Shown here: one piece after another, positions 46,256-57,892 of the stretch
Numbering within the stretch: the first letter of the stretch is position 1
Layout: each line of letters begins with the position of its first letter
Source of the DNA: Saussurea involucrata
Taxonomy: Eukaryota > Streptophyta > Magnoliopsida > Asterales > Asteraceae
Reading direction: 5' to 3'
Length of the DNA: 64,000 nt
Assembly (NCBI GenBank): GCA_033807775.1
Contig: CM066317.1
Location: 40,551,870 to 40,615,869, forward strand
Program-made: the position numbers and the translations under genes
Notes under the pieces: model-generated
Seen by the model: the letters and a program-made list of their open reading frames with translations, nothing else
Told to the model about the DNA's origin: nothing
Database searches by the model: none

Positions 46256-48059
46256 TAAAGGTACAGTTGGATTCAAACATTTCACATCCACGAATCAATT
46301 AATATTATTTGTATATATTATATATGATTATATACATGATGACAACATTGTTTTATAATTATAGACAACATCATATCAAGTAGACGATGATTAATACCCA
46401 ATTAAAAAATGTTATGTATTCTTGCATTTTAGTATTTTTAGTAAAAGTCAAAGGTTTAACAAAAATAATATATTTTCTCCTAATTGTCTATTATTGATGT
46501 CATTATCAATCGGATGAATTTGTTGGTTTCCGCTGGCTTAATTAATTTCAAGACTTAATTACATATTTGGTTCGTGTAGTTTGTCGGGTTTTACGAAAAT
46601 GGGTCCTAAACTTGTTTATTATAGAAGAGGACTCGTCGTTTGTTGTTTTGTAACGAGTTGGTCCCTCACTCTAACGGTCATCCAAAATATCCGCTAACTA
46701 CAAGAGCATTTCCGTAATTTGCTTTCTTCTTTATTTTAACACTAGTTATTGTTACTGCTCGGTGCGCTGTGAGTAACAACATTACGCTTTTTACGGTGTA
46801 TCTAGATATGTTATGATCATAATGTAATCGAAGTTTTCTCATCCGTTTTGTACAACGACTTCAATTTCACATGCGTCGCAAAGACATATTACGTCATCGA
46901 TCTGCATGAAAATAAATATTGTGTCGTCTTAACGTGTGATTCAACTAAGTTTTGATAAATAAACTTGAACCAATTCATCAAATATTCACAATGTCTTGTT
47001 AGTTTAAAATTGGTTTTACTCGCAATGATATAAATTATTTTAAGATAATACAATGTAACTTCATTCGATATATGACGAAACATTGAGATCAAGTATTTAT
47101 GCACCGTTACATGTACTGAGCTTTCCTATAAATAAAACATAATATGGAAAAAGAAGTTATTCAACTCAGAAAAAAGAATTGTGCTTAGAAAAAAATAATA
47201 ATAGAAAATATGATTAGTGTCTATTTTCTTACAAAATTGGAAACCTAAATAAAGAAAGATAAATTAAAAATTAAAAATTAAATTTTTGTAGGAAAGCAAC
47301 TAAAAAATCAAAGAAGTTTCTTGTAAGGATGGAATTCGGCACATAATTTTGCTCAAAAGATCAATGTCAATCCTATTTGAAAAAATGTATTTTCTTCCCC
47401 GAAATTGACACGATGACTTCCCCCCGCATCAATGACGATTTTACGACTTTTTATCGGCCACAAATGTGCACCTCGCTTAAAATAGTTCCTAGGTCCACAA
47501 CTGAAGAACATATCAAGTGATGGAGATGGAGGAAAAAGTTTACTTGAAAAACGATTTTATTGAAAAACAACGGATAAATGAGCACATGTAAGGTTTGAAG
47601 GTTTCACCCCTCATGAATGAAGGTAAGGTGGAAGGTTATGTAGTTAAACTTCTTAAAACTAGTATGACTCTCGCGTGTTGCGCGATAGTGATAAGTATTT
47701 TAAATAAATAATTGTCGTAGTTAACATAAAATATAATTCTTTTTTTATTTATTAATAAGATACACTTTAAAATGAATAATGTATTTCCATAAGTGCTTTA
47801 TTTTTATATACTGATAAAATGTGTTGTTAGGAAGAGTTTCATATGTATCGGTAACAACTTTGTTATGTTATTTTCAACTCAAACGACATGTCACACAACC
47901 CTATCATTATTGTTGTTACGAAAGGTTTGAAAATTTTATTTTCTTCCAAAAAATGGTTTGACTAAAATTAGTCAAGTCTATGAGTTGCATTAAATAAACA
48001 TGAGACAACTTTATTAGTTAACACAAAAACATTCTTTTAATTTTTTAATATATATAGTC
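46256..48059. other. AT-rich intergenic DNA, no gene recognised
   Basis: No reading frame or transposon protein was identified. A stretch at 46555-46690 (GGTTCGTGTAGTTTGTCGG, AGTTGGTCCCTCACTC) resembles common dispersed plant repeats. GACTCTCGCGTGTTGCGCG near 47667 looks like a transposon terminus, but no partner end could be assigned. Confidence 0.45.
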
Positions 48060-48800
48060 ATTTTCTATTTCAAAACTTTGATCTTCTCACCAATGTAGGA
48101 TGATGAAAATAAACCACATTTCAAGATTTGAGAATTACTCAAATTTAATGTTGCCAAATCCTCATCTTTGGTTTTGATTTTTACATATTTTTCAAAAAAG
48201 GTCACAAAATTATGACTACTCAATGTCTTGACACAAAAACCTCTCATCTTTATTTCTTATACCCACTTATTTGTTCCAATCTTTCAACTTTTTATCAACG
48301 TGGGACAACTTAAATTCAACCACAATCCACCATTTGAGAATACTTAATTAATTCTCATGGTGCCACCTCAAAATGCATTTGCAAAATAGGGTAAGTTAAA
48401 TTGGGACAAGCACATGAGTTGACACAAATACATCCATCCCTCCTTTCTTATACCCACTTCATCTTTCAAAACTTGCATCTTCAAACCAATATGGGATGAT
48501 GCAAAATACGTTAAACTAAATTGAGCCAACCACATAGTTTACACAAAACATCCATCCTTCATTTCTTATAGCCACTTCATACTTCAAAAAATTCAACCAC
48601 AACAATTTTTTTAACGTTTTTATAATAAGATTTGTTTTGCATAAATAGTGTCATCTAAACAAGATAACCCATGACGCAAACCCCATGAGTTGACCCAATG
48701 ACATCCTATCATTCTTGATTTATCTTTCTATCTCTCACCAATGTGGGATCTCAAACTCAACCAAAATTCACCAATACCCCAATACTCTATTATCATACTG
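48060..48800. repeat. Degenerate tandem repeat (CCAATGTGGGA type)
   Basis: Four or five copies, about 140-240 bases apart, share CAATGTRGGAT-like words (near 48090, 48297, 48488, 48738). They also share TTCTTATACCCACTT and CACATGAGTTGACAC-like words. They are non-coding. Confidence 0.6.
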
Positions 48801-48873
48801 CCAATGCCAACTCAATACCACTTGGTTTTTCTTTATATAAATAAATAAATATATATATATATATATATATATA

Positions 48874-50012
48874 GAGGGAGGATCAAACGAGAATGACATC
48901 TGTTTAAAAGAATAAAGGAATGACTCTCATCCAATCATTTTAATAAATTAAATATCAAAATTATTTATTCAAAAAATCAGTTAAAAGGGTATTTTGGTCT
49001 TATATTATGATAATTATTTTAGGATAGAATTTAATCCCTTAAATTGTGGGATCACCTCTCTCATACGACTTCATCTCCAACCTTCTTCTCCAAACTTCTT
49101 CTCCAATTTTCTTCTCCAATCTTCTTCTTCAACCTGCTCGCCGCCGCTGCACGCCGATGCACCTGCTCGCCGCCGCCGCTGCACCTGCTCCAGGCGACAT
49201 CTCCTTTCTCTCTACATCGTCTCCGGCGACCTGTGGAACCGCCGCCGCACCTGCTCGCCGCCACTGCACCTGCTCGTCGCCGCCGCTGCAACCGCCGCAC
49301 CTGCTCGTCGCCGCTACACCTCTTCTCGATTTCCCGTCGCACGACCGCCCTTCGCCGCAGTCGCCATCTCGATTTCTCTCCATCTCTCAATCTAAACTAA
49401 GCGCAAACCGCCGGCCGCTACTTCTTCTCTCTTCTCTCTTGTTCGACCATCGAATGCCGCCACCACCAGACGCGGACGCTCTCTCCATCCCGTTCTTCTG
49501 TTCACCTGCAGTGATTTAGGCTTGGATTATGTGATATTATGGGATTTTAGGTTTCTCTATGGTTAATCACAAGTGATTTTAGGTTTATCTATTGTTAATC
49601 ACAAGTGATATTATGTGATTTTAGGTTTCTCTATAACAGAATTTAGGTTTCTCTATTGTTAATCACAAGTGATATTATGTGATTGTTGTTTCTCTATTGA
49701 TTATCACAAGTGATATTCTATAGCAGATTTTGGATTAACCGGATGAATAGCCAATGAATTGCCGAAATGGATTAATCGATTTTGCTTGAATAAAGGAAAA
49801 TGATACATACGATTTTGGTTTGAATGATATATTGTGATCCCTAAATTTTAGAAAGTCAATACTATACTAAATTAATCCATAGCATAAATGACCTTAATAC
49901 CCTTTTAGTCTGATTTTTGGAAATTATTATTTTTGGAATTGTTTTTAAAAATGAATGGTTGAGAGTTATTCCTTTATTCTTTTAAACAGATGTCATTCTC
50001 GTTTGAACCCAC

Positions 50013-50015
<3 letters not shown>
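48874..50015. mobile_element. TIR element in (TA)n with GC-rich core
   Basis: Inverted repeats of about 68 bases lie at 48874-48941 and 49948-50015 and share TCAAACGAGAATGACATC and TTAAAAGAATAAAGGAAT. It is bounded by (TA)n runs on both sides. The core at 49130-49400 is strongly GC-rich with CACCTGCTCGCCGCC repeats; 49530-49730 has tandem TTTCTCTATTGTTAATCACAAGTGAT units. The reading frames in the core are low-complexity and probably not genes. Confidence 0.82.

Positions 50016-50091
<76 letters not shown>
50016..50091. repeat. (TA)n microsatellite, about 76 bases
   Basis: Pure TA repeat joining two TIR elements, each of which ends GGGG/CCCC against it. Confidence 0.95.
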
Positions 50092-50094
<3 letters not shown>

Positions 50095-50449
50095 GCCTAT
50101 TCATGGGAGATCCTAGTAAAAGTTGATAACTGTGAGATCCAATCTCATCCACTTATCTTTATAATCAATGGTTTAAAAAATAATTAAATATTAGCATTTA
50201 ATAGCATAAAATCAGGAGAATAAAATTAATCAAAAGGGTAAAATTGTCAAACAATATTGTGATTCAACATGATCTATTTTGGGCGTGCTCCTATAATTAT
50301 GGAATTGAATCAAAATACATAAAATAAAAAGAATGAAACAAATCCTTCAAAAATCAATCTGACATTCTCATCGATCTTCAAGGTTTTTTGGTATCACAAC
50401 ATCTTCAAGGTTTTTGATATGTATCACAACATCGATCGATCGTCGCCGC

Positions 50450-50890
50450 CACCGTTTGGTATCATCGAATATCACAGTGTATCACAAATCTTCAAACATT
50501 AACTGCAGTGTTATATAATATCACAGTGTTACACTAATCTTCAAACATATTAATTGCAGTGTTATATAATATCACAGTGTTACACAAATCTTCAAACATA
50601 TTAACTGCAGTGTTATATAATATCACAGTGTATCACAAATCTTCAAACATATTAACTGCAGTGTTACACAATATCACAGTGTATCACAACTCTTCAAACA
50701 TTAACTGCAGTGTTATATAATATCACAGTGTATCACAAATCTTCAAACATATTAACTGCAGTGTTACATAATATCATGGTGTTACACAAATCTTCAAACA
50801 TTAACTGCAGTGTTATATAATATCACAATGTATCACAAATCTTCAAACATTAACTGCAGTGTTATATAATATCATGTATCACAGTAATAC
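50450..50890. repeat. Tandem array, 45-60 base units
   Basis: About eight imperfect units of the pattern CTTCAAACATATTAACTGCAG, then TGTTATATAATATCACAGTG and TATCACAAAT. Unit length varies by loss of short pieces. Confidence 0.85.
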
Positions 50891-50903
50891 ACAAAAACTT
50901 ATA

Positions 50904-51182
50904 TTACCAAGATAATGTAAAAGAAAGATTTCTGGTCCACCATTGTTGATTAAGAAGATTACCTGGTACGGTATCCACCCCATCTGATAGACCATGATCG
51001 ATCAAGTCCATCCCTTCATCAGATTGTTGATTACATGTAACTTCGTTCTGCTTGAAGGGTGACATACCAATATCAAATTCATCTGGATCCTGCCATAAAC
51101 TAACATCCATATCAGATGCTATAACCTCATCAGATTCAACCGACAATGAATCATCAACAGCAACACTTTTTCCTGGTTCCAT
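50904..51182 (-). CDS. Small acidic ORF inside TIR element (92 aa)
   Basis: I do not recognise this protein. It starts MEPGKSVAVDD, is rich in D/E/S, and contains GLSDGVDTVPGNLLNQQWW near the end. Non-random composition next to a TIR suggests the first exon of an old transposase (an N-terminal acidic region, as in FAR1/MULE-type proteins, is one possibility) or a captured host exon. No catalytic motif is visible, so the identity is open. Confidence 0.3.
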   Translation of the reverse strand: MEPGKSVAVDDSLSVESDEVIASDMDVSLWQDPDEFDIGMSPFKQNEVTCNQQSDEGMDLIDHGLSDGVDTVPGNLLNQQWWTRNLSFTLSW

Positions 51183-51567
51183 CTAATCGCAAAAATGGAT
51201 AAAATATATATATAAAAAAAAGAATAAGCTCTTTGAAGAATGCAGTGCTAAACCAGTGAAGAAGATGATAAAAAGAATGATATTTGAAAGAAGTAATTGA
51301 TTGTCAATGAAGAAGATGATTGAGTCAATAAAAACGTATATCATAAGAATTAGTTTGTTAGAGATAATTTAGAAAAGATAATCAATAATTAATACAAAAT
51401 AATTGATAATCGATATAATCAAAAAGATATATTATAATTAATTTATAAGATTACTAAAATACCCTCACCTATTAGTTAATAAAAGAAAATTAATTAATTA
51501 AAATGAGTGGATGAGATTGGATCTCACAGTTATCACATTTTAAAAAGTTCTCATTTGATTACACCCC

Positions 51568-53379
51568 TATATATATATAATAAATAAGTAACTAGCATGC
51601 CACGTGTCGAATTCTGATGAGCCGACTTCTGATGAGCCGACTTCAGTATTTTCCCGCCTAAACATGTATCTGGACGCAGTTTACATTATAAGTTCAATTA
51701 GCACACATACATTCACTCCTCCTTAAATCTCTCCTTAATTCAATTTTTTTAATTCATACGTTACATTTACTACCCTTATAATTAGGTATGTAGTTTACTT
51801 TTAATCCCTTACTTTTTTATTTTTCATTTTAGACTCTTATCATATAAACATAAATAATGTAAATGAACTAAAATGCATTAAACATACATTTCTTTTTTTA
51901 TAAATTACACCATTGTAATCGTCTCGTCAATACCTTCGAAATGAGCTCAATATTGAATATTTTTGAATTTAATCATATTATTAAATATCATGAACGTGTA
52001 CGAACTAATTTGTTTTATATCTCTTACATTATTTATTTTCATTTTACACCCTTATAATATTAAAAACACATAATCATAGTATAACTAAAACATATTAATA
52101 AATGCAATTTTTACAAATTATATTATTACAATATTCTCGTCAATAATTTCAAAATAAGTTTATTATTGAATATTTTTTTAACTTAATAATATTGTGAAAT
52201 ATCATAAATACGTATCAAGATTTTTCAAGAATGACGTACCGAGATTTTTTTTTAAACTTGTACATTTTACGCTCTTATCTATATTTATCTATTATATTTT
52301 TTTAAAAAGAATTTCAGTTACAGTTATTCTTGAATTTTTAAGAAGTACAAATTTTAATACATCATGTACGAATTTAAAAGTTTTACAACCTCCAACGTTC
52401 AACATGATAATTAAAATTAAAATTATTTTTTATTTTTAAATTACACTTTATATCATTATAATTAGTTATTTAATTTACTTTATATCCATTCTCCTTTCAT
52501 TTTTCATTTTACATCCTTATCATATCAACATACATAAACTAAAGTACATTAAACAAAATATGTTTTTCTTTTTTTATAAATTATACCATTATAACCGTTC
52601 ATCAAAACCTTCAAAATGAGCACAAATGTTATGGGTTTGAAGACCCCGCTATCGAACGAATATTTTTCATTTTTTTGACCAATTAATCATATTGATCTTT
52701 AATTTTATACATTTAATATGCGATTTAAAAGCGAATAAATATGAACATGAAACAAACTTATTTTTTTGAATTCTCGGTTTTAAATTCGAGATACTTCGCG
52801 CCGCATCGCGCGGGGGTACATATATAGTATATATATAGGGTCCCCTTCTTTTGCTAACCAACCTATTGGTACTAACCATGCTAACCAACCATTGACCAAT
52901 CAGATTGCTCCTTTTATTTATGTTCATTTACACGCCAACAAGGGTAAAATGGGTATCATTTTAATTTCCACTTTCCTATTTTCTTCCATATTAATCTCAC
53001 ATTTAATAACTGATTCTACATTCCTATTTTATATCCATTTTTTCATCTTAATTAGTAAATGTAGTTATCTAATCCATGATTTTTGAAATTATATTAATTC
53101 AAAAAAATATCAAACAAGATATCGATGAGGATATGGTATTCGATTAATACATTTTTTTCCTTCTATAATTTTGTTCTTTGAGACATTGTGCATATATCGA
53201 TGAGGATATGGTATTCGATTAATACATTTTTTCTTCTATAATACGAAGCACACTTAACATGGTATGCACACAATGACACATGCTACTGGCACATGCTATA
53301 GTCACACACACACCGTGACGGCGTAATAGGGTACACACCGCCCATATATGAAACAAATTCATATATATATATATATATA
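51568..53379. other. AT-rich intergenic DNA with transposon-end-like words
   Basis: No gene. A GC-rich motif CTTCGCGCCGCATCGCGCGG at about 52794-52813 resembles an inverted transposon end. One more (TA)n-bordered start (GGGTCCCCTTCTTTTGCT at about 52840) has no matching right arm. A direct duplication of about 48 bases (ATCGATGAGGATATGG...) occurs near 53121 and 53197. Confidence 0.5.
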
Positions 53380-53750
53380 GGGGTGGTATTTTTTACAAAC
53401 CAGTGTATTTGTACAAACTCGTACAAACCATACCTACCTTCATGATTTTGTAAATTTGGCTTCATGAATATATATATATATATTTTGGCTTCATGAATAT
53501 ATACTTTGGCTTCATGAATATATCATTTGGCATTTTTAACTAATTTTTTTACAAAAATAAGGGTATTTTAGCGCTCCACCGAAAAAAATTAGTTAAAAAT
53601 GCCAAATGATATATTCATGAAGCCAAATTATATATTCATGAAGCCAAAATATATATAAATATATTCATGAAGCCAAATTTACAAAATCATGAAGGTAGGT
53701 ATGGTTTGTACGAGTTTGTACAAATACACTGGTTTGCAAAAGATACCCAG

Positions 53751-53752
<2 letters not shown>
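53380..53752. mobile_element. Foldback MITE, near-complete palindrome, in (TA)n
   Basis: Two arms of about 175 bases are nearly perfect reverse complements, sharing AAACCAGTGTATTTGTACA, TCGTACAAACCATACC, three copies of TTGGCTTCATGAATATAT, and TTGGCATTTTTAACTAAT. Only about 25 bases in the middle (around 53555-53580) are unpaired. TA runs flank both ends. It is non-coding; transcripts would form a long hairpin. Confidence 0.9.

Positions 53753-53823
<71 letters not shown>
53753..53823. repeat. (TA)n microsatellite
   Basis: TA repeat of about 70 bases adjoining the foldback element. Confidence 0.95.
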
Positions 53824-53826
<3 letters not shown>

Positions 53827-54582
53827 GGGACACACCCCCCATTTCACACCATAGCCATAACATGTCTACACACATTTAAATTATTCAATCCGCTACACAC
53901 ACACTTGACTTTGTAATTAAATGCAGTTGATATGTAGGCAGTTGAATAAATGTTTAATTAATCACACTTGTATAAGATTTGGGTTTAGAAAGACTCACAT
54001 GGCGTCCACACTAAAGCGTTCTCACTTGAGGTTGAATGTTCCACTCCACACACCTACATGACCACCCGACGCACAAGAGTGATAAGTCACACAAATTCTT
54101 ACATAGCAGCCACTCAAAGAAATACACAGTGAACTCCCGAAAACGTTGTCCGGATACTTACCCGAATGTTACTTTTTCGGACACCTCCCTTTTCTGGACA
54201 ACCTCACTTATCCGGACACACAACTTATCCAGACACTCAACTTATCCGGACCCACAACTTATCCGGACACACAACCTATCCGGACACTCAACTTATTCGG
54301 TACCATCCGGACTCTACCCTGTTCGGATAAACTCCCCGGATAAACTCCCCGGATAAACTCCCCGGATAAATCTGACGTCACTAGTCCAGACTCACCCGGA
54401 CTCCTGTATTCTCCGGATAAGACCCTTCGAACAACTCACCCGGAAACCCTCTCCGGATACAGCGATTCTAATACGAACATCAGCAGATCTAGCATAACTC
54501 ACACAAAATCCTGTAATAAACTCTTAGGGATTGAGTACAGTTCTTTAAATGCAACATTGACCCACTCTTAACCATCCCTACC
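53824..54582 (-). repeat. Presumed 3' LTR of chromovirus G, left part
   Basis: This sequence lies directly against the F insertion and is continuous with 59492-59867, which ends at G's polypurine tract. It has the CCGGA cluster typical of these LTRs. At 54206-54307 there are six 17-base units (ACTTATCCGGACACACA type), and at about 54323-54370 three 14-base units (GGATAAACTCCCCG). The left LTR boundary could not be found. Confidence 0.5.
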
Positions 54583-56160
54583 TGTAACAACCTAAATCCC
54601 ATAACATACATCATAATACATAACATGCATACATATCATTGATTTACAACAAAAGTTACATAACAAACCAAGTACGGTCTCATTAGTCTTGACATTACAA
54701 AATATATAAAAGCTTCCTAATCAACATCCATCAAAAGCTTCCTACACTTCATCCTCTCTTGAACCTGGAAAACATATTTTTGAAAACAAAAATGAGGGTT
54801 AGACCAAACGGGTCTAGTGAGTTAATCCCGGTCCTTTCCAAAATCATTATAAAACCTTTTATGTAAATCCTTTGTATCAAAATAGTTTAGATAAACCTTT
54901 GGTAATCCTTTCGTAAAATATAAACATACCACACGTATTTGAATACCAATCCAGACTCGTGCATCGTGTACATCTCATTCACCTTATTCCTCCACAAATG
55001 GCCATATTAGTTGGTAGCATGCCAACTAATAAATCAACAACCGGTCCGCACACCGGAACCCGGCTACCCGTCGGTCCGCACACCGAAACCCGACTACTCA
55101 CCGGTCTGCTCACCGGAACCCGGCAACAAGTGCACTCGTGTAGTGTAATGCACCAATAAATATAATATCTTACTATATTATATACACAAAATATTCACAC
55201 CTTGATCGTATATCCATTCCACACATATCCATCTAATATATATAAACACAGATATATATATTCCAGTTGAAAATGTTTTAAAGTAAAACTCACCTGAATG
55301 CTTCCAATATGCTTCCAAACCTTTCTCCGAGCTATCCGATCATTTATCCAAAATTCTCAGAATCTGAAACCATTTACATACAAATATCTCCTTACCAACT
55401 TATGTATAAGACTTACTAGCAGGCTATGGACTCTACATACATCTACATAACTCTTATCCTCAAAAATTGACCAAACAGCCAAGTTATCCGGAAACCACAA
55501 AGTATCCAGACAACTTTCCGGACAACACAAAGAATCCGGACAACATGAGGAATCTGGATACCATCCGGTATCCTATTCCATCCGGAAAAGCATAACAAGA
55601 GGAACTTACCCGGATACTTGAATCATCCGGACACCATCATCAGAGCTACCCGGACACTACCTACAAAAGTATCCGGACACATTCATTCTATCCGGAAACT
55701 ACTGTCGGTTTGGTGCTTTTTACCCAGAAAATCGACGGAATCAACCCCAGATGTGTATTTAACTATTCTAATCCGATAGAAACCTTCTAAAAGCAGTTAC
55801 AAACACAAAATACAAAGGAACATACCTTAATTTCTCTTCCAAGTACTCCAAATTGTGTCTCTTAGCCACAACGTTTCTTTCTTCTTCTTGCTCTCTCTTT
55901 CTCTCAACACACACACAACACCTACTGATTTTCTGCTTTGTGAATATCTGGAAGTCCATAAGGATAATATCTAACCTTATTTACCATTTAAACCCCACAT
56001 TTCTCACTAATGACCACAATACCTTTTTAACTTACTAATTGATCCAAACACCCCTAAACTTATATATATTTACCCAAACTTACCCTAAATATCAACTTTA
56101 AAGTTAACTAAACTTAACGGAAAGATATTTTTAACTAACAAACTTACCCGGGGTATTACA
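54583..56160 (-). repeat. 3' LTR of element F
   Basis: It is 1,578 bases, TGTAACAACC to GGGGTATTACA. It holds short repeats of CCGGTCCGCACACCGG type at 55040-55130 and a CCGGA cluster at 55480-55700. The conserved block GGTCTAGTGAGTT is at 54798-54822. Confidence 0.93.
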
Positions 56161-56175
56161 TTATCTCCCCCTTAA
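56161..56175 (-). other. Polypurine tract of element F
   Basis: The minus strand reads TTAAGGGGGAGATAA directly before the LTR start TGTAATACCC. Confidence 0.85.
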
Positions 56176-56378
56176 AAGAATTCCGTCCCGGAATTCGGTT
56201 AAGCGAAAAGGTATGAATACTTATCTCTACTACTTCGAACTCAATCAAAACCATAGAAACTAAATGAATAGCCACCCCACACCCACCTATATCTCTAACA
56301 CAGATAAGCAACAAAAGCACAGAAATACCAAAAACCATTTTGCACCGAAGTCAGATAACACCTTAGCACGTATAGAGT

Positions 56379-57631
56379 TTATAAAAATATACCTGTAACC
56401 TCATCAAGACTTTCTTCCACCTCTTGTTCCGTCATCTGAAAAACTCGACCATTTGCTTTCGGTACCTCAGGCCCTTGTTTCTCTCCCGGTCTAACACTCG
56501 TTGGTCTTACCGTCATACTACCCTGTTGTGCTTTCCATTGCGGACAATCTGACTGAATATGATCCGGGGAATTGCAAACGAAACATAATCGAGTTACTCG
56601 ACAGTCTCTAACTATGTGACTAGTCTTTCCACATTTGTAACAACTTCGGGAATCCACATAACAGTTTCCTTGATGCACACGGTTGCATTTTGGACATGGT
56701 CTTTCAGCTGGTCGGAAAGATGAATGACTATCAAACTTCGGGGATTCATATTCCTCCAAATCGTATGTCATTTCTTCCAATTTCCTTTTTCCAATACTCT
56801 TATCACCAACGTCTCTCCTATTATCCTGTTCTACATTTTCCGCGGCATCCACTGCGGCTGAGAAGGTATCGGGTCCTCTTGCAGTCACTAGCTTTCTAAT
56901 TTCTGCATTTAACCCAAAAATAAACCTTTCCATCTTTAGAGCCTCCGTGGCAACATAGTACTCCGCAAAGCGAGACTTCTCCAGAAAGAGAGCGGTGTAA
57001 TCCCTAACCGGTAAACTTCGCTGATGTAGGTTCATGAACTCCTCTTCCAATTGTCTAACTGCTGCTTGAGAACAAAACTGTCCTTTGAATGCTGTTGTGA
57101 ATTCGTCCCAAGTAAAAGTAGAGTATACATCCGACCTTGTGGAATCAATGTGAGCTTCCCACCAGTACAGAGCTTCTGCCTTCAACATCGCCATTCCGTA
57201 TAATACTCTGTCCTCATCCGCACACTTACCGGTCTTGAAGAGGCTTCTATTTCTTTTAACCATCTCATCGCCTTCACTGGGTCTCTATCTCCTGAGTAAG
57301 TTGGAGGTCTACAGTTTAAGAACATCTTGTAATCACACCTTCTTGACACTGGTATGACCGTAGGTGTAATGGGCATTTCGTCTTCCAAACCAGGATCTGG
57401 TGTTTCAGTATGACGAGCTTGGTCGAACATAGTCTGGATATTTGCTTGAAGTCTTCCCATCTCCGCCATCAGATCGTTTCTTGTAATAAACTCCGTACCT
57501 TGCCCCTGAACTCTACCTCCGGTTCTGCCCCTACCTCTTTCTCTTCCTCTTCCCCTTGTCCCGACTGTTGGATTCGTTCTATTAGGATTTCTTCCTCCCT
57601 CTCTAGTCGTATTTCTAGTACCGCTTGCCAT
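56379..57631 (-). pseudogene. gag: Element F gag (chromovirus type) with protease stub
   Basis: ATG at 57631 begins an R/G/T-rich head (GRGRERGRGRTGGR) and then CRPPTYSGDRDP, AMRWLKEIE, a one-base shift near 57245, and KTGKCADEDRVLYGMAMLK, ALYWWEAH, FTTAFKGQF and LEEEFMNL: the Retrotrans_gag domain of Tekay/CRM-type elements. Three Cys-rich knuckles follow (CPKCNRVHQGNC, CYKCGKTSHIVRDC, CFVCNSPDHIQSDC). The frame ends with VFQMTEQEVEESLDEVTGIFL. A shifted frame adds INSIRAKVLSDFGAKW, the beginning of protease, where the deletion starts. Apart from one shift the gag is intact. Confidence 0.85.
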
Positions 57632-57878
57632 TCTGTAGATTCAGACAAGATTAATATACACATAAGCACATACCCCATATAATAAGGTATCCCAGTCCAA
57701 ACATGCACCTGTAAGATCACAATTACACTGGCCAGGTGTAATCTGAAATTACCTTACATGATGTTCCTTCTACCTTTTATACTTAGCATCCCAAGGTTCT
57801 AATATAACAAGGACATCCTACTTCACATGCAGTTTAAGTCTAGGTACGGGTACAAATACCTAAATCCCTTAAACTAGG

Positions 57879-57890
57879 GCTCTGATACCA
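57879..57890 (-). other. Primer binding site of element F
   Basis: The minus strand reads TGGTATCAGAGC, two bases inside the 5' LTR. Confidence 0.93.
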
Positions 57891-57892
57891 TT

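Larger units (their letters stand above)
50092..51567. mobile_element. TIR element in (TA)n with tandem repeats and an ORF
   Basis: The left end is GGGGCCTATTCATGGGAG and the right end, reverse-complemented, is GGGGTGTAATCAAATGAG. Both arms then share TGATAACTGTGAGATCCAA and TCTCATCCACT. Length is 1,476 bases. It holds a tandem array (50450-50890) and a 92-codon minus-strand frame next to the right TIR. TA runs flank both sides. Confidence 0.82.

Noticed and set aside
49061..49519. Overlapping open frames in the GC-rich core on both strands
   Set aside because: Low-complexity CCGCCG repeats keep all frames open; no protein family is recognised.
49990..50187. Open frames of alternating Tyr-Ile in (TA)n tracts (also 53667-53916)
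   Set aside because: They are translations of a dinucleotide microsatellite, not genes.
47656..52830. A large Helitron-like element between the GTGTTGCGCG word near 47680 and the CGCATCGCGCGG word near 52800
   Set aside because: No TC start, CTRR end or consistent terminal match could be shown; the words may belong to unrelated repeats.
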